From contig NZ_JAPEMB010000001.1 of NCBI RefSeq assembly GCF_026343125.1, positions 8,003,501-8,067,500 on the forward strand: 64,000 nt of DNA, given 5' to 3'. The translations under genes were made by a program, and so were the position numbers. The notes under the pieces were generated by a model. That model was not told the origin of the DNA, did not search any database, and saw only the letters and a list, made by a program, of their open reading frames with translations. Source of the DNA: Streptomyces sp. NBC_00094. Its GTDB lineage: Bacteria; Actinomycetota; Actinomycetes; Streptomycetales; Streptomycetaceae. This document shows positions 34,294-42,843 of this stretch, one piece after another (the first letter of the stretch is position 1; each line of letters opens with the position of its first letter).

Positions 34294-34608
34294 ATGACCA
34301 AGAACGACATTCAGCTCAAGGCCATTGCCGCGCTGACGGCCCTGCGCGGTGGTGTCGGAGCGGATTACGTCTCCGAACTGCTTGGCGAGGTCATCCCGAC
34401 GCAGTTCGTCGTCCCCGACACCGACGATCCGGCGGAAGTCGGCGCGGCCATGCTCAACCAGCTCGCCGACCCGCTGAGTGCGCTGATCAACGGCTTTGTG
34501 CTCGCCTTCGAGACAGTGGCCGTCGCGTACGACCAGACGGATCCCGAAACATCCACCGACGCGATCCTGCAGGCTCTCGCCCTGAGCATCGCGCGCGACG
34601 CGGATTGA
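34294..34608 (+). CDS. Conserved hypothetical protein (104 aa)
   Basis: MTKNDIQLKAIAALTALRGG, then ADYVSELLGEVIPTQFVVPD and AMLNQLADPLSALINGFVLA suggest an all-helical acidic cytoplasmic protein. Start is the ATG at 34294, preceded by a weak SD; the repeat-containing extension upstream is not credible. I recognise no family. It is convergent with the hydrolase gene at 34744. Confidence 0.6.
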   Translation: MTKNDIQLKAIAALTALRGGVGADYVSELLGEVIPTQFVVPDTDDPAEVGAAMLNQLADPLSALINGFVLAFETVAVAYDQTDPETSTDAILQALALSIARDAD

Positions 34609-34743
34609 TCGCCGCGCGTCGTCATGCCGTACGGGCGAGCGGGCGAGGGAGGCCCGGGTCCATCCGTGCGGTGACCGCACGGAGACAGTCCTCGGGGTCG
34701 AGGTGGGGTGCTGGGTGCCTGGCGTCCACCCGTCCGTCACGGC

Positions 34744-35559
34744 TCATGCGGTCTGGTGGTCGGGGGTGGTGGTGAGTTCGCGGACGGCGGTGGCGATGGC
34801 TCGGTAGTCCTTGCGGAGGATCTTGGAGTGGTTGCTGGGGACCTTGGCGCTGAGCTGGATGTGGGGGTTGCGGGCGATGACGGGGGTGAGGTTGCCGCGG
34901 ATCTTCTCCATGAGGACCGGGTCGCCGCCGAGGTTGCCGCCGGTGGCCAGGACGTAGCGGGTGGGCACGGTGACGCGGTCGAAGACCGGGTCGAGGGCGG
35001 CGGGTGCGCAGAGTTCGTTGACCTCGATGTTGATCTCGGCGTGTTCGGCGGCGCTCATCCGGGCGGCCATGCCGAGCCGGCGGGCGACGGGGAAGACCGG
35101 GCTGAGGCGGCGGAACAGCTTGCGGATCTGGACCTTGGCGGCGTCGTCGAGCCAGTCGTGGGGCAGGGCGCCGTCGACGGAGACCACGCCCAGGACCCGG
35201 CCGGGGTTCCGTGCGGCCCAGTGGACGGCGAGCATCGCGCCGTAGGACCAGCCGACCAGGATCGGGCGCTCCACGCCCCTGGCGGTGAGGACGGCGTCGA
35301 GGTCGCGCAGGCACGCTTCGAAGGAGTAGTCCGTGGCGAGGTCGGACTTGCCGCGGGCCCGCTCGTCGTAGCTGATGTGGCGGTAGTCGCCGCCGAGTTC
35401 GGTGATGACGCGCCGCCAGTGCTTCTGGTCGGCGTAGGAGCCGTTGAGGTAGACCACGGGGCGGCCGGTGCCGCCGGTGTCGGTCACCGCGAGCGCGGTG
35501 TCGTCGACCGGGACCATGCCGGTCCAGGCGGCGGGCTGCGTGCGGGCGGTCATGGTCAT
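34744..35559 (-). CDS. Alpha/beta hydrolase (271 aa)
   Basis: Canonical fold: VVYLNGSYADQKHWRRVITE (oxyanion region), ISYDERARGKSD, nucleophile Ser in LVGWSYGAMLAVHWAARNPG, acid in the VPTRYVLATGGN region and His in VPSNHSKILRKDYRAIA. Second gene of an operon with the DUF4097 protein, 49 bases downstream of its stop, with a GAAGG SD. Many Streptomyces carry this pair next to a TetR- or PadR-like regulator. Substrate unknown. Confidence 0.87.
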   Translation of the reverse strand: MTMTARTQPAAWTGMVPVDDTALAVTDTGGTGRPVVYLNGSYADQKHWRRVITELGGDYRHISYDERARGKSDLATDYSFEACLRDLDAVLTARGVERPILVGWSYGAMLAVHWAARNPGRVLGVVSVDGALPHDWLDDAAKVQIRKLFRRLSPVFPVARRLGMAARMSAAEHAEINIEVNELCAPAALDPVFDRVTVPTRYVLATGGNLGGDPVLMEKIRGNLTPVIARNPHIQLSAKVPSNHSKILRKDYRAIATAVRELTTTPDHQTA

Positions 35560-35608
35560 GGTGGGCCTTCTTTCAGTGCGGAGGGAGAGGGGGGTGTGGG
35601 TGAGGGGG

Positions 35609-36280
35609 TTAGAGGCTGTGGGCGGTGATGTCGCCGGCGGCGGTGGTGGCGTGGATGGTCAGGCCGGCGTCCGGGCCGTCGGTGTTCTTGAGCGCGTTGT
35701 CGATGCGGCCGTGGGTGGTGGCGGCGTTGAGGGAGGCGGAGACGCCGCGGGCGGCGCCGATCGTCAGGTTCCCGGCCGCGGTGGTCAGGGTGACGGTGCC
35801 GGAGTGGGCCTCGGTGATGTGGATGTCGCCCTGCTGGGTGCTGATGTCCGCCGCGCCGCCCAGGCGGCCGACGGTGATGCCACCGGCCTGCAGGGTCAGA
35901 CGGGCGCTCGCGGCCTCATCCAGCTTGACCGTGCCCTGCGCACCCTCGAAGGTGACGTCGCCCAGGCGTCCGACGCCCCGGAGTTCGGCGGCGGCCGTCG
36001 TGGCCTCGACGCGGGAGCCTGCGGGGAGCTGGACGGTGACCTCGACCGAGCCGGAGTTGCCCACGATCCGGTTCTTCGCCGGGGCGGCCTCGATCCGCAG
36101 GACGCCGTCGGTGTAGTCGACCGTGACCTGCTCGGCGGCCTTCACGTCGCTGCTCTTCGCGGCGTTGGCCGGGAGGACCTCGACGGTGGTGTCGGTGCGG
36201 TCGGCGGCGATGAGCCGGATACGGCCGGCGGGGATGTCGAGGACGGTGACGATCGCGGCGGTGGTGGCGAAGTTCTGCAT
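35609..36280 (-). CDS. DUF4097-family beta-strand repeat protein (223 aa)
   Basis: Predicted right-handed beta-helix-like repeat: VTVDYTDGVLRIEAAPAKNR, VEVTVQLPAGSRVEATTAAA, ELRGVGRLGDVTFEGAQGTV, ITVGRLGGAADISTQQGDIH, LTIGAARGVSASLNAATTHG. No signal peptide, so cytoplasmic. Widespread DUF4097/adhesin-like proteins with unknown role. Its promoter region contains several GCAAC/GTTGC inverted repeats, so it is probably repressed by a TetR-like factor. First gene of the operon with the hydrolase. Confidence 0.85.
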   Translation of the reverse strand: MQNFATTAAIVTVLDIPAGRIRLIAADRTDTTVEVLPANAAKSSDVKAAEQVTVDYTDGVLRIEAAPAKNRIVGNSGSVEVTVQLPAGSRVEATTAAAELRGVGRLGDVTFEGAQGTVKLDEAASARLTLQAGGITVGRLGGAADISTQQGDIHITEAHSGTVTLTTAAGNLTIGAARGVSASLNAATTHGRIDNALKNTDGPDAGLTIHATTAAGDITAHSL

Positions 36281-36319
36281 GGTGTGTCTCCTCGAAGCGT
36301 TTCGCTGCTTGTTTCTGAC

Positions 36320-36341
36320 AACGCAAACGCTACGTTGCGTT
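36320..36341. promoter_or_regulatory. Operator-like palindrome upstream of the DUF4097 operon
   Basis: AACGCAA (36320-36326) and TTGCGTT (36335-36341) are perfect inverted arms around 8 bases, 40 bases upstream of the DUF4097 ATG. Confidence 0.55.
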
Positions 36342-36351
36342 CAAGGATCGA

Positions 36352-36367
36352 GCAACATGCTCGTTGC
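36352..36367. promoter_or_regulatory. Second operator-like palindrome, GCAAC-N6-GTTGC
   Basis: GCAACATGCTCGTTGC. Related copies follow at 36406-36413 (GTTGCAAC) and as the wider pair GCAACAT (36430-36436)/ATGTTGC (36448-36454). All use the GCAAC half-site also found at the TetR gene at 38.1 kb. Confidence 0.5.
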
Positions 36368-36679
36368 GACAGATCCACATACACGCAGTTCGCAGCCCCT
36401 AAATCGTTGCAACCGTCCTGGCGTTTAACGCAACATCCCTCATCCGCATGTTGCAATGAAATGGAAGTGAATGCGATGGCGGCGAGGCGTGTGCCGTGCC
36501 CCCGGCCTCGAAGGCGGCCTCCAGTGGCGCTGCACGATGGTGTTGCCGATGATGGTCGGTGCGCTGGTGGCGGTCGGGGTGCGCGAGTACGGTGCCGGCT
36601 CACCGAAACACCCACCCTCGTTGCCGAGCCGGCCCTAGAGTTCTTGGTTCCGTTCCCGCATCACGGAGTGAGGTGCCGC
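36368..36679. other. Divergent intergenic region
   Basis: Besides the inverted repeats at 36406-36413 and 36430-36454 no gene is supported. Positions 36370-36470 are AT-richer than the surroundings, as expected for promoters. Confidence 0.4.
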
Positions 36680-37243
36680 ATGAACTCCCGGCACGCGCCC
36701 CCCATCCTGCTCATCGGCGGCGGCGCCGGATCGGGGAAGACTGACCTGGCGCGCTCCCTGGCCAAGGAGATCCCCGGTGCGGGCGTGGTCCATCTCGACC
36801 TCTGCTACCACACCGATCCGGCCCTGGCGCCGACCGTTCCGCGCTTCGACGGGGAGGGCCGCGTCGTCGACTTCAGCAACCCGGAGGCCCTCGACACCGC
36901 TCGTATCGAGGCCGCTGTGTCTGCCGTCGACGAAGCCTCGCTGATCGTCGTGGAAGGCATCTTCGCCTTTGCCCTGTCCGAGCTGGAGCGCCGGGCGGCC
37001 TGGACCGTCTACGTCGACGCCCCGGCCGACATCCGCCTCACCCGCAAACTGCTGCGCAAGGCCGAAGAGGGAAAAGATCTCCGCACCACCCTCCGCGGCT
37101 ACGACCGCACCCGCCAGGCTCACGAGACACACGTCGCCCCGGCCAGGGGTCGGGCCCAGCTCGTCGTCGACGGCACCCTCCCACCCTCGACGATTCTCCG
37201 CGAAGTCCGGGAGTTCCTGGCCGTTCACCCGTTCACGCCCTGA
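36680..37243 (+). CDS. Uridine-kinase-like P-loop kinase (187 aa)
   Basis: Walker A is GGGAGSGKTD (residues about 13-22), with VVHLDLCYHTDPALAP as the phosphate-acceptor Asp region and LIVVEGIFAFALSELE as the Walker B-like strand; the lid has LTRKLLRKAEEGKDLRTTLR. This order is that of uridine/cytidine kinase and phosphoribulokinase-like enzymes. The ATG is preceded by GTGAGGTG. Upstream frame extension is non-coding-like. Substrate could be uridine or another nucleoside; not decidable here. Confidence 0.82.
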   Translation: MNSRHAPPILLIGGGAGSGKTDLARSLAKEIPGAGVVHLDLCYHTDPALAPTVPRFDGEGRVVDFSNPEALDTARIEAAVSAVDEASLIVVEGIFAFALSELERRAAWTVYVDAPADIRLTRKLLRKAEEGKDLRTTLRGYDRTRQAHETHVAPARGRAQLVVDGTLPPSTILREVREFLAVHPFTP

Positions 37244-37514
37244 CCCTCGCGGGCGGACCGAGTGCGTCCGCGGTGTCGGGGCAGGTCCCGCACGCATGCG
37301 GGGCGCGGAAACGGCCTCAAGGGCACCCGTCCTGCCGGGTGTTCGTGACGACCGTACGAGCGCAGAGGTCGACGCGCGCGGTCTCCAGAACCGAGAGAAC
37401 GCCGGTACGACTCCGGCAGGTTCCGCCCCTCGGGCAGAGGTAGCCGGACGGCCTCTGCAATACCGGGTGCCATCAGGTCTGCCGACAGTGTGATCGTGTG
37501 GCAGGCCACCTCGT

Positions 37515-38126
37515 TCATGCCGGCAGCGCGCGGGCGTGCGCCGCGGCGAGTGCAACGCGCACCGCACGGTCTGCGGTCCCCTCATCGACCGGCTCGCCGG
37601 TGAACACCAGCCGGAAGTAGATCGGCGCGGCGAGGGTCTTGAGGAGTTCGGTCGGGTCGGTATCCGGGGGAAGTTCGCCGCGCTCAATGGCGCGGGTGAC
37701 AACGGGTTCCGCTCGCCGGAACCGGTCGTTGAAGAGCGTGTGCTTGACTTCGGCGAGCTGCGGGATGCGCACGGCGTCCGAAAGGACGGTGGCAAGCAAG
37801 GCCCGCCCTGCCTGTGTGGTCATGGTGGCGATGAGCGAGCGGGCCAGTGCTTGCAAGTCGCTCTCCACCGCCCCGGTGTCGGGGATCGGGATGTCCCCGG
37901 CGAAGTGCCTCGCCAACGCGTCGGCGACAAGGCGGTCCGAGTCCTTCCAGTTCCGGTAGATCGTCGTCTTGTGCACGCCCGCCCGCTGGGCTACGCGCTC
38001 GACGGTCAGCGCGGCGTACCCGTTCTCCGTGAGCTCGGCCATGGTCGCCTCCAGTACGGCGGCACGCATCTTGCTGCCTCGCCCGACAGCGGGAGCGCGT
38101 CGGGAGGGCGAATCGGCAGACTCCAT
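37515..38126 (-). CDS. TetR-family repressor (203 aa)
   Basis: HTH at residues about 20-65: SKMRAAVLEATMAELTENGY, AALTVERVAQRAGVHKTTIY, RNWKDSDRLVADAL. The C-terminal ligand domain (TetR_C_11-like; LARSLIATMTTQAGRALLAT) is typical of actinobacterial repressors. The ATG lies two bases from a GCAAC-N5-GTTGC palindrome which contains its AGGAG SD, so strong autoregulation is likely. Divergent from the SDR gene at 38253, the probable target. Confidence 0.92.
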   Translation of the reverse strand: MESADSPSRRAPAVGRGSKMRAAVLEATMAELTENGYAALTVERVAQRAGVHKTTIYRNWKDSDRLVADALARHFAGDIPIPDTGAVESDLQALARSLIATMTTQAGRALLATVLSDAVRIPQLAEVKHTLFNDRFRRAEPVVTRAIERGELPPDTDPTELLKTLAAPIYFRLVFTGEPVDEGTADRAVRVALAAAHARALPA

Positions 38127-38127
38127 T

Positions 38128-38142
38128 GCAACTCCTAGTTGC
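38128..38142. promoter_or_regulatory. TetR operator 1, GCAACTCCTAGTTGC
   Basis: A 15-bp palindrome (six-base arms GCAACT/AGTTGC). It overlaps the SD of the tetR gene. Confidence 0.75.
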
Positions 38143-38177
38143 GTTGATGGTGAAACGTACGACAGGATCAGGCTATC

Positions 38178-38192
38178 GCAACTTTGGGTTGC
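38178..38192. promoter_or_regulatory. TetR operator 2, GCAACTTTGGGTTGC
   Basis: Same GCAAC-N5-GTTGC design as operator 1, with centres 50 bases apart; a further GGTTGCG half-site follows at 38198-38204. Placed to control both tetR and the SDR gene. Confidence 0.75.
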
Positions 38193-38252
38193 AATACGGT
38201 TGCGCTCTTTCAAGGCCGTAGACACTCCTCACCGCCACGAATCGAGGTCCCC

Positions 38253-39326
38253 ATGCCCCGTGATTCCCGTACGGGCGCCCGAGTTCCGCTGCCCGACCGT
38301 CACGGCGAAGGCACGGGCAGCGCCGAGCGCCGCCGCCTGGCCGGTCGGCGCTCTGCTGACTCGACGCCGCAGACGGCTCCGCGCATGAACTGGACACCGG
38401 AGGCCATCCCTGACCAGTCGGGACGCCTGGTTGTCGTCACCGGCGCCAACAGCGGCATCGGGTACGCCACCGCTCGTGAACTCGCCCACCGCGGCGCCCA
38501 TGTCGTCCTGGCCTGCCGCAGCCACGAACGCGGGCGGGACGCAGTGGAACGACTGCGAACCGAGGTGCCCGGTGCCCGCACCGAACTGCGCATGCTCGAC
38601 CTCGCCGACTTGGAATCCATCCGCGGCTTCGCCGAGGGCTGGGATCACGACCGACTCGATCTCCTGGTCAACAACGCCGGGGTCGCCATGGTGCCCTTCT
38701 CCCGGACCGTCGACGGCTTCGAGTCCCAGTTCGGCATCAACCACCTCGGTACGTTCGCACTCACCGGCCTGCTCATGCCGCACCTGCTGGCCGCTGCCGA
38801 CCCGCGCGTGGTCACCGTCAGCAGCGAGGGCCAGCGATTCGCTCGCTTCGACATGGCCAACCTCAACGCCGAGCGTCGCTACCGAGCAGCCTTCGCCTAC
38901 GTACAGTCCAAGCGGGCGAACCTCTACTTCGCCATGGAACTGCAGCGAAGGGCCGACGCGGCCGGGCTGAGGCTGCGCAGCATGGCCGTCGCCCCCGGAC
39001 TCACGCGGTCCAACGTGCTCACCGGAGGCGCCAACGGCGCACGGGGCCGCGCATACGGGATCCTCACGACCCTGCTCCTGCGTATCGCTTTTCGCCCCAC
39101 ACCGGATGGCGCCAAGACCTCCCTGTACGCCTCAACCGTCCCCGACCTGCCTGGGGGGAGCTACGTCGCGCCCGATGGGCCGTTCCAACTCCGAGGCGAG
39201 CCCGCCCTGCGTGACCGGGAACGTGCCATCCAGGACTCCGCCACCGCCCACCGACTCTGGGTGCTCTCGGAACAGCTCACCGGCGTGCACTACGCGTTGC
39301 CCACCGAACCGCCCACTCGGAATTGA
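38253..39326 (+). CDS. Short-chain dehydrogenase/reductase (357 aa with this start)
   Basis: Rossmann NAD(P) motif VVVTGANSGIGYATARELAH, then DRLDLLVNNAGVAMVPFSRT (NNAG), the Ser in VVTVSSEGQR and the active site Y-x3-K in AFAYVQSKRANLYFAMEL. Family members usually begin near MNWTPEAIPDQSGR (ATG 38385, giving 313 residues) but ATG 38253 has a GAGG SD, so the N-terminal 44 residues are uncertain. Divergent from tetR and probably repressed by it; substrate unknown. Confidence 0.88.
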   Translation: MPRDSRTGARVPLPDRHGEGTGSAERRRLAGRRSADSTPQTAPRMNWTPEAIPDQSGRLVVVTGANSGIGYATARELAHRGAHVVLACRSHERGRDAVERLRTEVPGARTELRMLDLADLESIRGFAEGWDHDRLDLLVNNAGVAMVPFSRTVDGFESQFGINHLGTFALTGLLMPHLLAAADPRVVTVSSEGQRFARFDMANLNAERRYRAAFAYVQSKRANLYFAMELQRRADAAGLRLRSMAVAPGLTRSNVLTGGANGARGRAYGILTTLLLRIAFRPTPDGAKTSLYASTVPDLPGGSYVAPDGPFQLRGEPALRDRERAIQDSATAHRLWVLSEQLTGVHYALPTEPPTRN

Positions 39327-39612
39327 GTTCCCTTGCGCGCACCTTGCCGACCAGTCACGGTCGGGCCGAGTGATGGCCGATGACGCGCCTCGGGCCCGCG
39401 GCACCCAGGGGTAGGTGCTGGGCGACGTGGAAAATGCCGACTGGCGCGGCACTGAGTGCGCCGATGAGTGAAAGCGTGATCGCCCTGCAGGTGTGGTCCC
39501 GGCAGGGCGGTCGTCGGCGAGGGGCTCGGGGTTGAAGTTGCCGTTGCGGCAGCTTCTACCGTCGTGACCAGGGCCGGAGACACCGGCCCGGCGATACACA
39601 CGTGCAGGAGTC
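39327..39612. other. Gap after the SDR gene
   Basis: CCGACC-AGTCAC-GGTCGG (39348-39365) is a probable terminator hairpin. The remaining sequence should hold the MerR gene promoter; no gene is visible. Confidence 0.45.
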
Positions 39613-40374
39613 GTGATGGACTGGTCGATCGCGGAGGTGGCCCGGATGTCGAGCGTTACCGCCCGGACACTGCGCCACTATGACGAGACAGGCCTGCTGC
39701 CGCCCGCCCGGATCGGCGCCAATGGACGCCGCTACTACGAGGAGCGCCAGCTCCTGCGGTTGCAACAGATCCTCGTGTTGCGGGCGCTGGGCGTCGGGGT
39801 GCCGGAGATCGGCCGGATCCTGTCTGAACAGGTCGACGAGGTGGATGCCCTGCGGGGCCACCACCAGCGCCTCCTCGCGGAACGGGACCGGCTCGACGCG
39901 CTGGCCGGCACGGGTTCCCGCACGATCGCCGAACTGGAGCAGTCCAGGAAGGACGGCAACCCCATGACCATCAACCGACCGGAGAACCTCTTCGAGGGCG
40001 TGACGCCCTCCCAGTACGAGGAGAACATGCGTGACTTCCCCGAACTCGCCGAAGAGGTCGCACGACGCGCCGGCGCGATGAGCCAGGCCGACGCCGACGC
40101 CGGACACCGTGAGCGCACCGCGCAGATGATCCGGCTGGCTGAACTCATGGCCGCGGGCCACCCGGCCGACGCCGACCCGGTCCAGGCCGAGATCGACGCC
40201 CAGTACCGGGCACTGGCCGAACTGCACGCTGTCTCCGCCGAGGACTACCGGGCCATCGGGCGCTCCATCGTCGACAACGAGACGTGGCGCGCCGCATACG
40301 AGGCCATCGTTCCTGGCCTGGCCGCGTACCAGCGCGACGCCATCGAGGCCTACGCCACCACCCGGCTGAACTGA
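39613..40374 (+). CDS. MerR-family activator with TipA-like antibiotic-recognition domain (253 aa)
   Basis: N-terminal MerR HTH residues 1-70 (WSIAEVARMSSVTARTLRHY, DETGLLPPARIGANGRRYYE), coiled-coil 75-115, and a C-terminal TipAS-like domain (FEGVTPSQYEENMRDFPELA; residues 125-250). TipAS domains bind thiopeptides covalently in TipA; this copy shows no Cys, so ligand binding must differ. Start is GTG 39613 or ATG 39616. A strong hairpin follows the stop. No target gene adjacent. Confidence 0.88.
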   Translation: MMDWSIAEVARMSSVTARTLRHYDETGLLPPARIGANGRRYYEERQLLRLQQILVLRALGVGVPEIGRILSEQVDEVDALRGHHQRLLAERDRLDALAGTGSRTIAELEQSRKDGNPMTINRPENLFEGVTPSQYEENMRDFPELAEEVARRAGAMSQADADAGHRERTAQMIRLAELMAAGHPADADPVQAEIDAQYRALAELHAVSAEDYRAIGRSIVDNETWRAAYEAIVPGLAAYQRDAIEAYATTRLN

Positions 40375-40418
40375 GACACAGCGCAGCCGCCATCGAGGAA
40401 GGGCGGCTGCGCCGTGTC
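40375..40418 (+). terminator. Terminator after the MerR/TipA-like gene
   Basis: GACACAGCGCAGCCGCC (40375-40391) pairs with GGCGGCTGCGCCGTGTC (40402-40418) with one mismatch and a 10-base loop, directly after the TGA. Confidence 0.85.
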
Positions 40419-40634
40419 GCGGCGGGCCGGCGATGTTCGATCCCGAGGACTGGCCGCGCCCGCCTCAGCAGGGCGCTGCCCGTTCTCATGAACAACGACT
40501 TCCCTCACGAAAGACCGCCCCCCAACAAGCTGAACAATTGCTGACGGAAGTCATGAGCAAAGCCACGCCACGTTGAGAGAGTGCCAAGATCGTGACGGTC
40601 ATTGACCAGCAGACCGAGAGAGTGGGGCTCAGCT

Positions 40635-40934
40635 ATGTCCCGGTGGATAGTCCTTGCCACCCCCGTTGGAGGGGTCGCCGCTGAAGCGTCCAGCGTTCGT
40701 ACGCTCGCCGAGTTTGAAGGCAGCGTGGAGGAGGCGTTGACGGAGTTCGCGAAGAGGGTGAACACCTATGACCGTGACGTCACGAAGGTCAAGCGGCGCG
40801 AGGTGTTCAGGTGCTCGGACCGGTCCTACTTCGTTCGGGTCAATGGGCGTCTCTCCGAGTTCGAGTACTTCTTCCAGCTGGCCGAGCTGGTGGCCGACAC
40901 GAAGTCTCCTGAGCTTCCTGACACGATCAACTAG
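40635..40934 (+). CDS. Conserved hypothetical protein (99 aa)
   Basis: MSRWIVLATPVGGVAAEASS, RTLAEFEGSVEEALTEFAKR, KRREVFRCSDRSYFVRVNGR. Mixed alpha/beta, cytoplasmic, one Cys. The SD is weak, but codon positions are coding-like. No family recognised. Followed by a decayed region. Confidence 0.6.
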   Translation: MSRWIVLATPVGGVAAEASSVRTLAEFEGSVEEALTEFAKRVNTYDRDVTKVKRREVFRCSDRSYFVRVNGRLSEFEYFFQLAELVADTKSPELPDTIN

Positions 40935-41018
40935 TGTCGCATCAGGCGACGTTCGCCCTGTCGCCGCGTCAGCGTTGCGGCTGGACGACGATCTCCGACT
41001 CCCGCATGGGGGTGGTTC

Positions 41019-41222
41019 ATGAACCAGCAGGTGAACCTGGTGACATTGGGTGTCAGGGATGTGAAGGCCGGCCGCCAGTTCTACAGTCATAGTTTGGGCT
41101 GGACACCCCTGCTCGACTTGGACGGGCCACCGCTGGGAGGTGTGCCACAGCCCCGGCTGGTCGGTCGCGGACGACGGCACCGTGACGCTGGCAGCTGTTG
41201 ACGCGCAGGATGCCGAGGACTG
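41019..41222 (+). pseudogene. VOC (glyoxalase-like) gene with internal deletion
   Basis: The first frame reads MNQQVNLVTLGVRDVKAGRQ, FYSHSLGWTPLLDLDGPPLG, a normal VOC N-terminus. The matching C-terminal piece CHSPGWSVADDGTVTLAAVD continues in another frame immediately after, with the middle of the domain missing. A product without the metal site is expected. Confidence 0.75.
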
Positions 41223-41271
41223 ACGCTGCTTCAGCCCACGTGACCGCCACCCTGGTCGGGTGGCGGAACGA

Positions 41272-41429
41272 GTACGGGTGCGCGAGTTTGATCACGACGA
41301 GGGGCAGCGCCTGCTGCGGAATCATCCGGCGAGGCAGCGGGCCGGTAGTGGCCTGGCGGCGAGCCCAGATGGACCTGTTGTCCACGCAGGGCAAGCCGGT
41401 GGCGAAGCCAGCGACACTCGCGCAGCCCT
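41272..41429 (+). pseudogene. IS630-family transposase N-terminal fragment
   Basis: VRVREFDHDEGQRLLR in one frame, then after one extra A near 41323, IIRRGSGPVVAWRRAQMDLL and STQGKPVAKPATLAQ in the next. This is the conserved N-terminus of actinobacterial IS630 transposases. The catalytic DDE part is absent. Confidence 0.8.
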
Positions 41430-41783
41430 CTGAGACCCCCTACCGGCTACCGGCTACCGGCTATAGGCCCCGTCCGGCTTTCTAGCGCTCTTCGCGCCGC
41501 TCGTCGCTACTCTGCGGCCTGGGTCGCAGAGCAACGACCTCGTCCCTCCAGGGTCATCTCCATAGGGGTTCCGCAGGCTTCGTGGCTCGACCCCACATAC
41601 AGCCCTTCACCGAGCGGGTCGTGACCTCGTGGGGAAGGAGCCCGCGGCGGCTGGGGCGAGGCGGCGTCGTGGGGTGAACCGTGGTGAATTCGGCAAGGCG
41701 CTGTCACCGAACTGTGAAGCGCGCGCGGGAGCCTGGTGTCCACCGCAGTGCGGTTCGTGTGTTGTCATCGAGGGGGTACCACC
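41430..41783. other. Unassigned region with TACCGGC triplet repeat
   Basis: Three tandem TACCGGC units lie at 41441-41461, where the IS630 fragment ends. A minus-strand frame at 41507-41743 (GEGLYVGSSHEACGTPMEMT) is protein-like but has no SD or known family; I do not annotate it as a gene. Confidence 0.4.
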
Positions 41784-42431
41784 ATGAGCGCCGTTCGCAG
41801 ATCCGCCGTCCTCGTCGCCGTTTCCGTACTGGCCCTGAGTGCATGTGGGCCCTCCGAGGAAGGCGCTGTGGGTGGGAGCGGTGTGCCGTCCTCGGCTCCC
41901 ACCGCCTCCACCTCCCCGTCTGCCTCTCCGTCCGCGCCGGTCAAGCCGTCGAAGCCGGTCAAGCCTTCGGCGCCGACGACGCCTGCAAAGCCCGCGTCGC
42001 CGTCGACCGATCCGGACTACGACGTCTTTCCCTGCAGCACCTACGACGTGACGTTCACCGCGAGTCTGGCCGAGCCCACGACCAGCAGCTACCTGCTGAA
42101 GATCACCAACAAGTCCGGCAAGCCGTGCCGGGTGCTCGGCCACCCGGTCGTGACCTTCGGCGACCTGGACGGGCAGGCGACGGAGCGCGGCACGGCACCC
42201 GGCATCGAGGAGGCGATCCGGCTCGCACCGGGGCAGTCTGCCTACGCGGGGCTCATGGGCGGTCTGAAAGGCGTCGGGAGCGACACGGTCTCTTCGATCG
42301 CGATGACCATGAACACGGAGTCCGACCTGAAGCAGGTGCCGCTCAAGGCCTCGACGCCCGGTCTGAACGTCTCCGACGACAACTCCGTCACCGCCTGGAT
42401 GGATGACGCCGAGGACGCGCTGAGCCTGTAG
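41784..42431 (+). CDS. DUF4232-type lipoprotein (215 aa)
   Basis: Signal peptide with lipobox (VAVSVLALSACGPSEEG; Cys about residue 22) and a Pro/Ser/Lys-rich linker of about 50 residues (SPSAPVKPSKPVKPSAPTTP) probably crossing the wall. The C-terminal domain (FTASLAEPTTSSYLLKITNK, SGKPCRVLGHPVVTFGD) fits DUF4232 with a conserved Cys pair (PCS... PCRV). The ATG 41784 follows an AGGGGG SD. Surface-exposed lipoprotein of unknown function. Confidence 0.85.
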   Translation: MSAVRRSAVLVAVSVLALSACGPSEEGAVGGSGVPSSAPTASTSPSASPSAPVKPSKPVKPSAPTTPAKPASPSTDPDYDVFPCSTYDVTFTASLAEPTTSSYLLKITNKSGKPCRVLGHPVVTFGDLDGQATERGTAPGIEEAIRLAPGQSAYAGLMGGLKGVGSDTVSSIAMTMNTESDLKQVPLKASTPGLNVSDDNSVTAWMDDAEDALSL

Positions 42432-42843
42432 GCAGCCTCCTCCGGCACCTTCGAACGCGAGGCGCGGGCACCCAGCGCGCTCCAAGCCGGCGAGGCCTGC
42501 CCCGTCCGCGCTACGCACCCGCGGGGAGGGTCTGGGCCCGCAGGTCGGGGGAGTGGGCAGGCTGAAGCGCGACGGGGCTGCGGTCGTCGCAAGACAAGAT
42601 CAACGACGTCTGCAGGCGTGTAGCTCGATGGGCCCGGTTGAGATGCCTAAGCCGGGCACGCCGGGGTGCAGGACGGGATGCGCCCCACCCCAGCCGGGAG
42701 TCGGCTGACGGAGTGGATCTCTTCCACCACATGAGCGTGTTTCGAAATGTCGTCCGAAGATTCGTTCCGGTATGGCGATAGAGCTGAGACGTCACACCGG
42801 GTGTGACGTCTCTTCCTGACACCGAGCGAAAGCAGGGCATCTC
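42432..42843. other. Gap before the secreted protein gene
   Basis: About 410 bases without a supported gene. Minus-strand frame text such as RARLRHLNRAHRATRL is unclassifiable. The main feature is the perfect palindrome at 42786-42812. Confidence 0.35.
42786..42812. promoter_or_regulatory. Perfect 27-bp palindrome upstream of a secreted protein gene
   Basis: GAGACGTCACACC (42786-42798) and GGTGTGACGTCTC (42800-42812) are exact inverted copies around one G. It ends 31 bases before the GTG start, so it may be a protein operator or a hairpin in the mRNA leader. Confidence 0.7.

Noticed and set aside
41507-41743. 78-residue minus-strand ORF (GEGLYVGSSHEACGTPMEMT)
   Set aside because: Looks partly protein-like, but there is no SD, no known family and it lies in decayed DNA.
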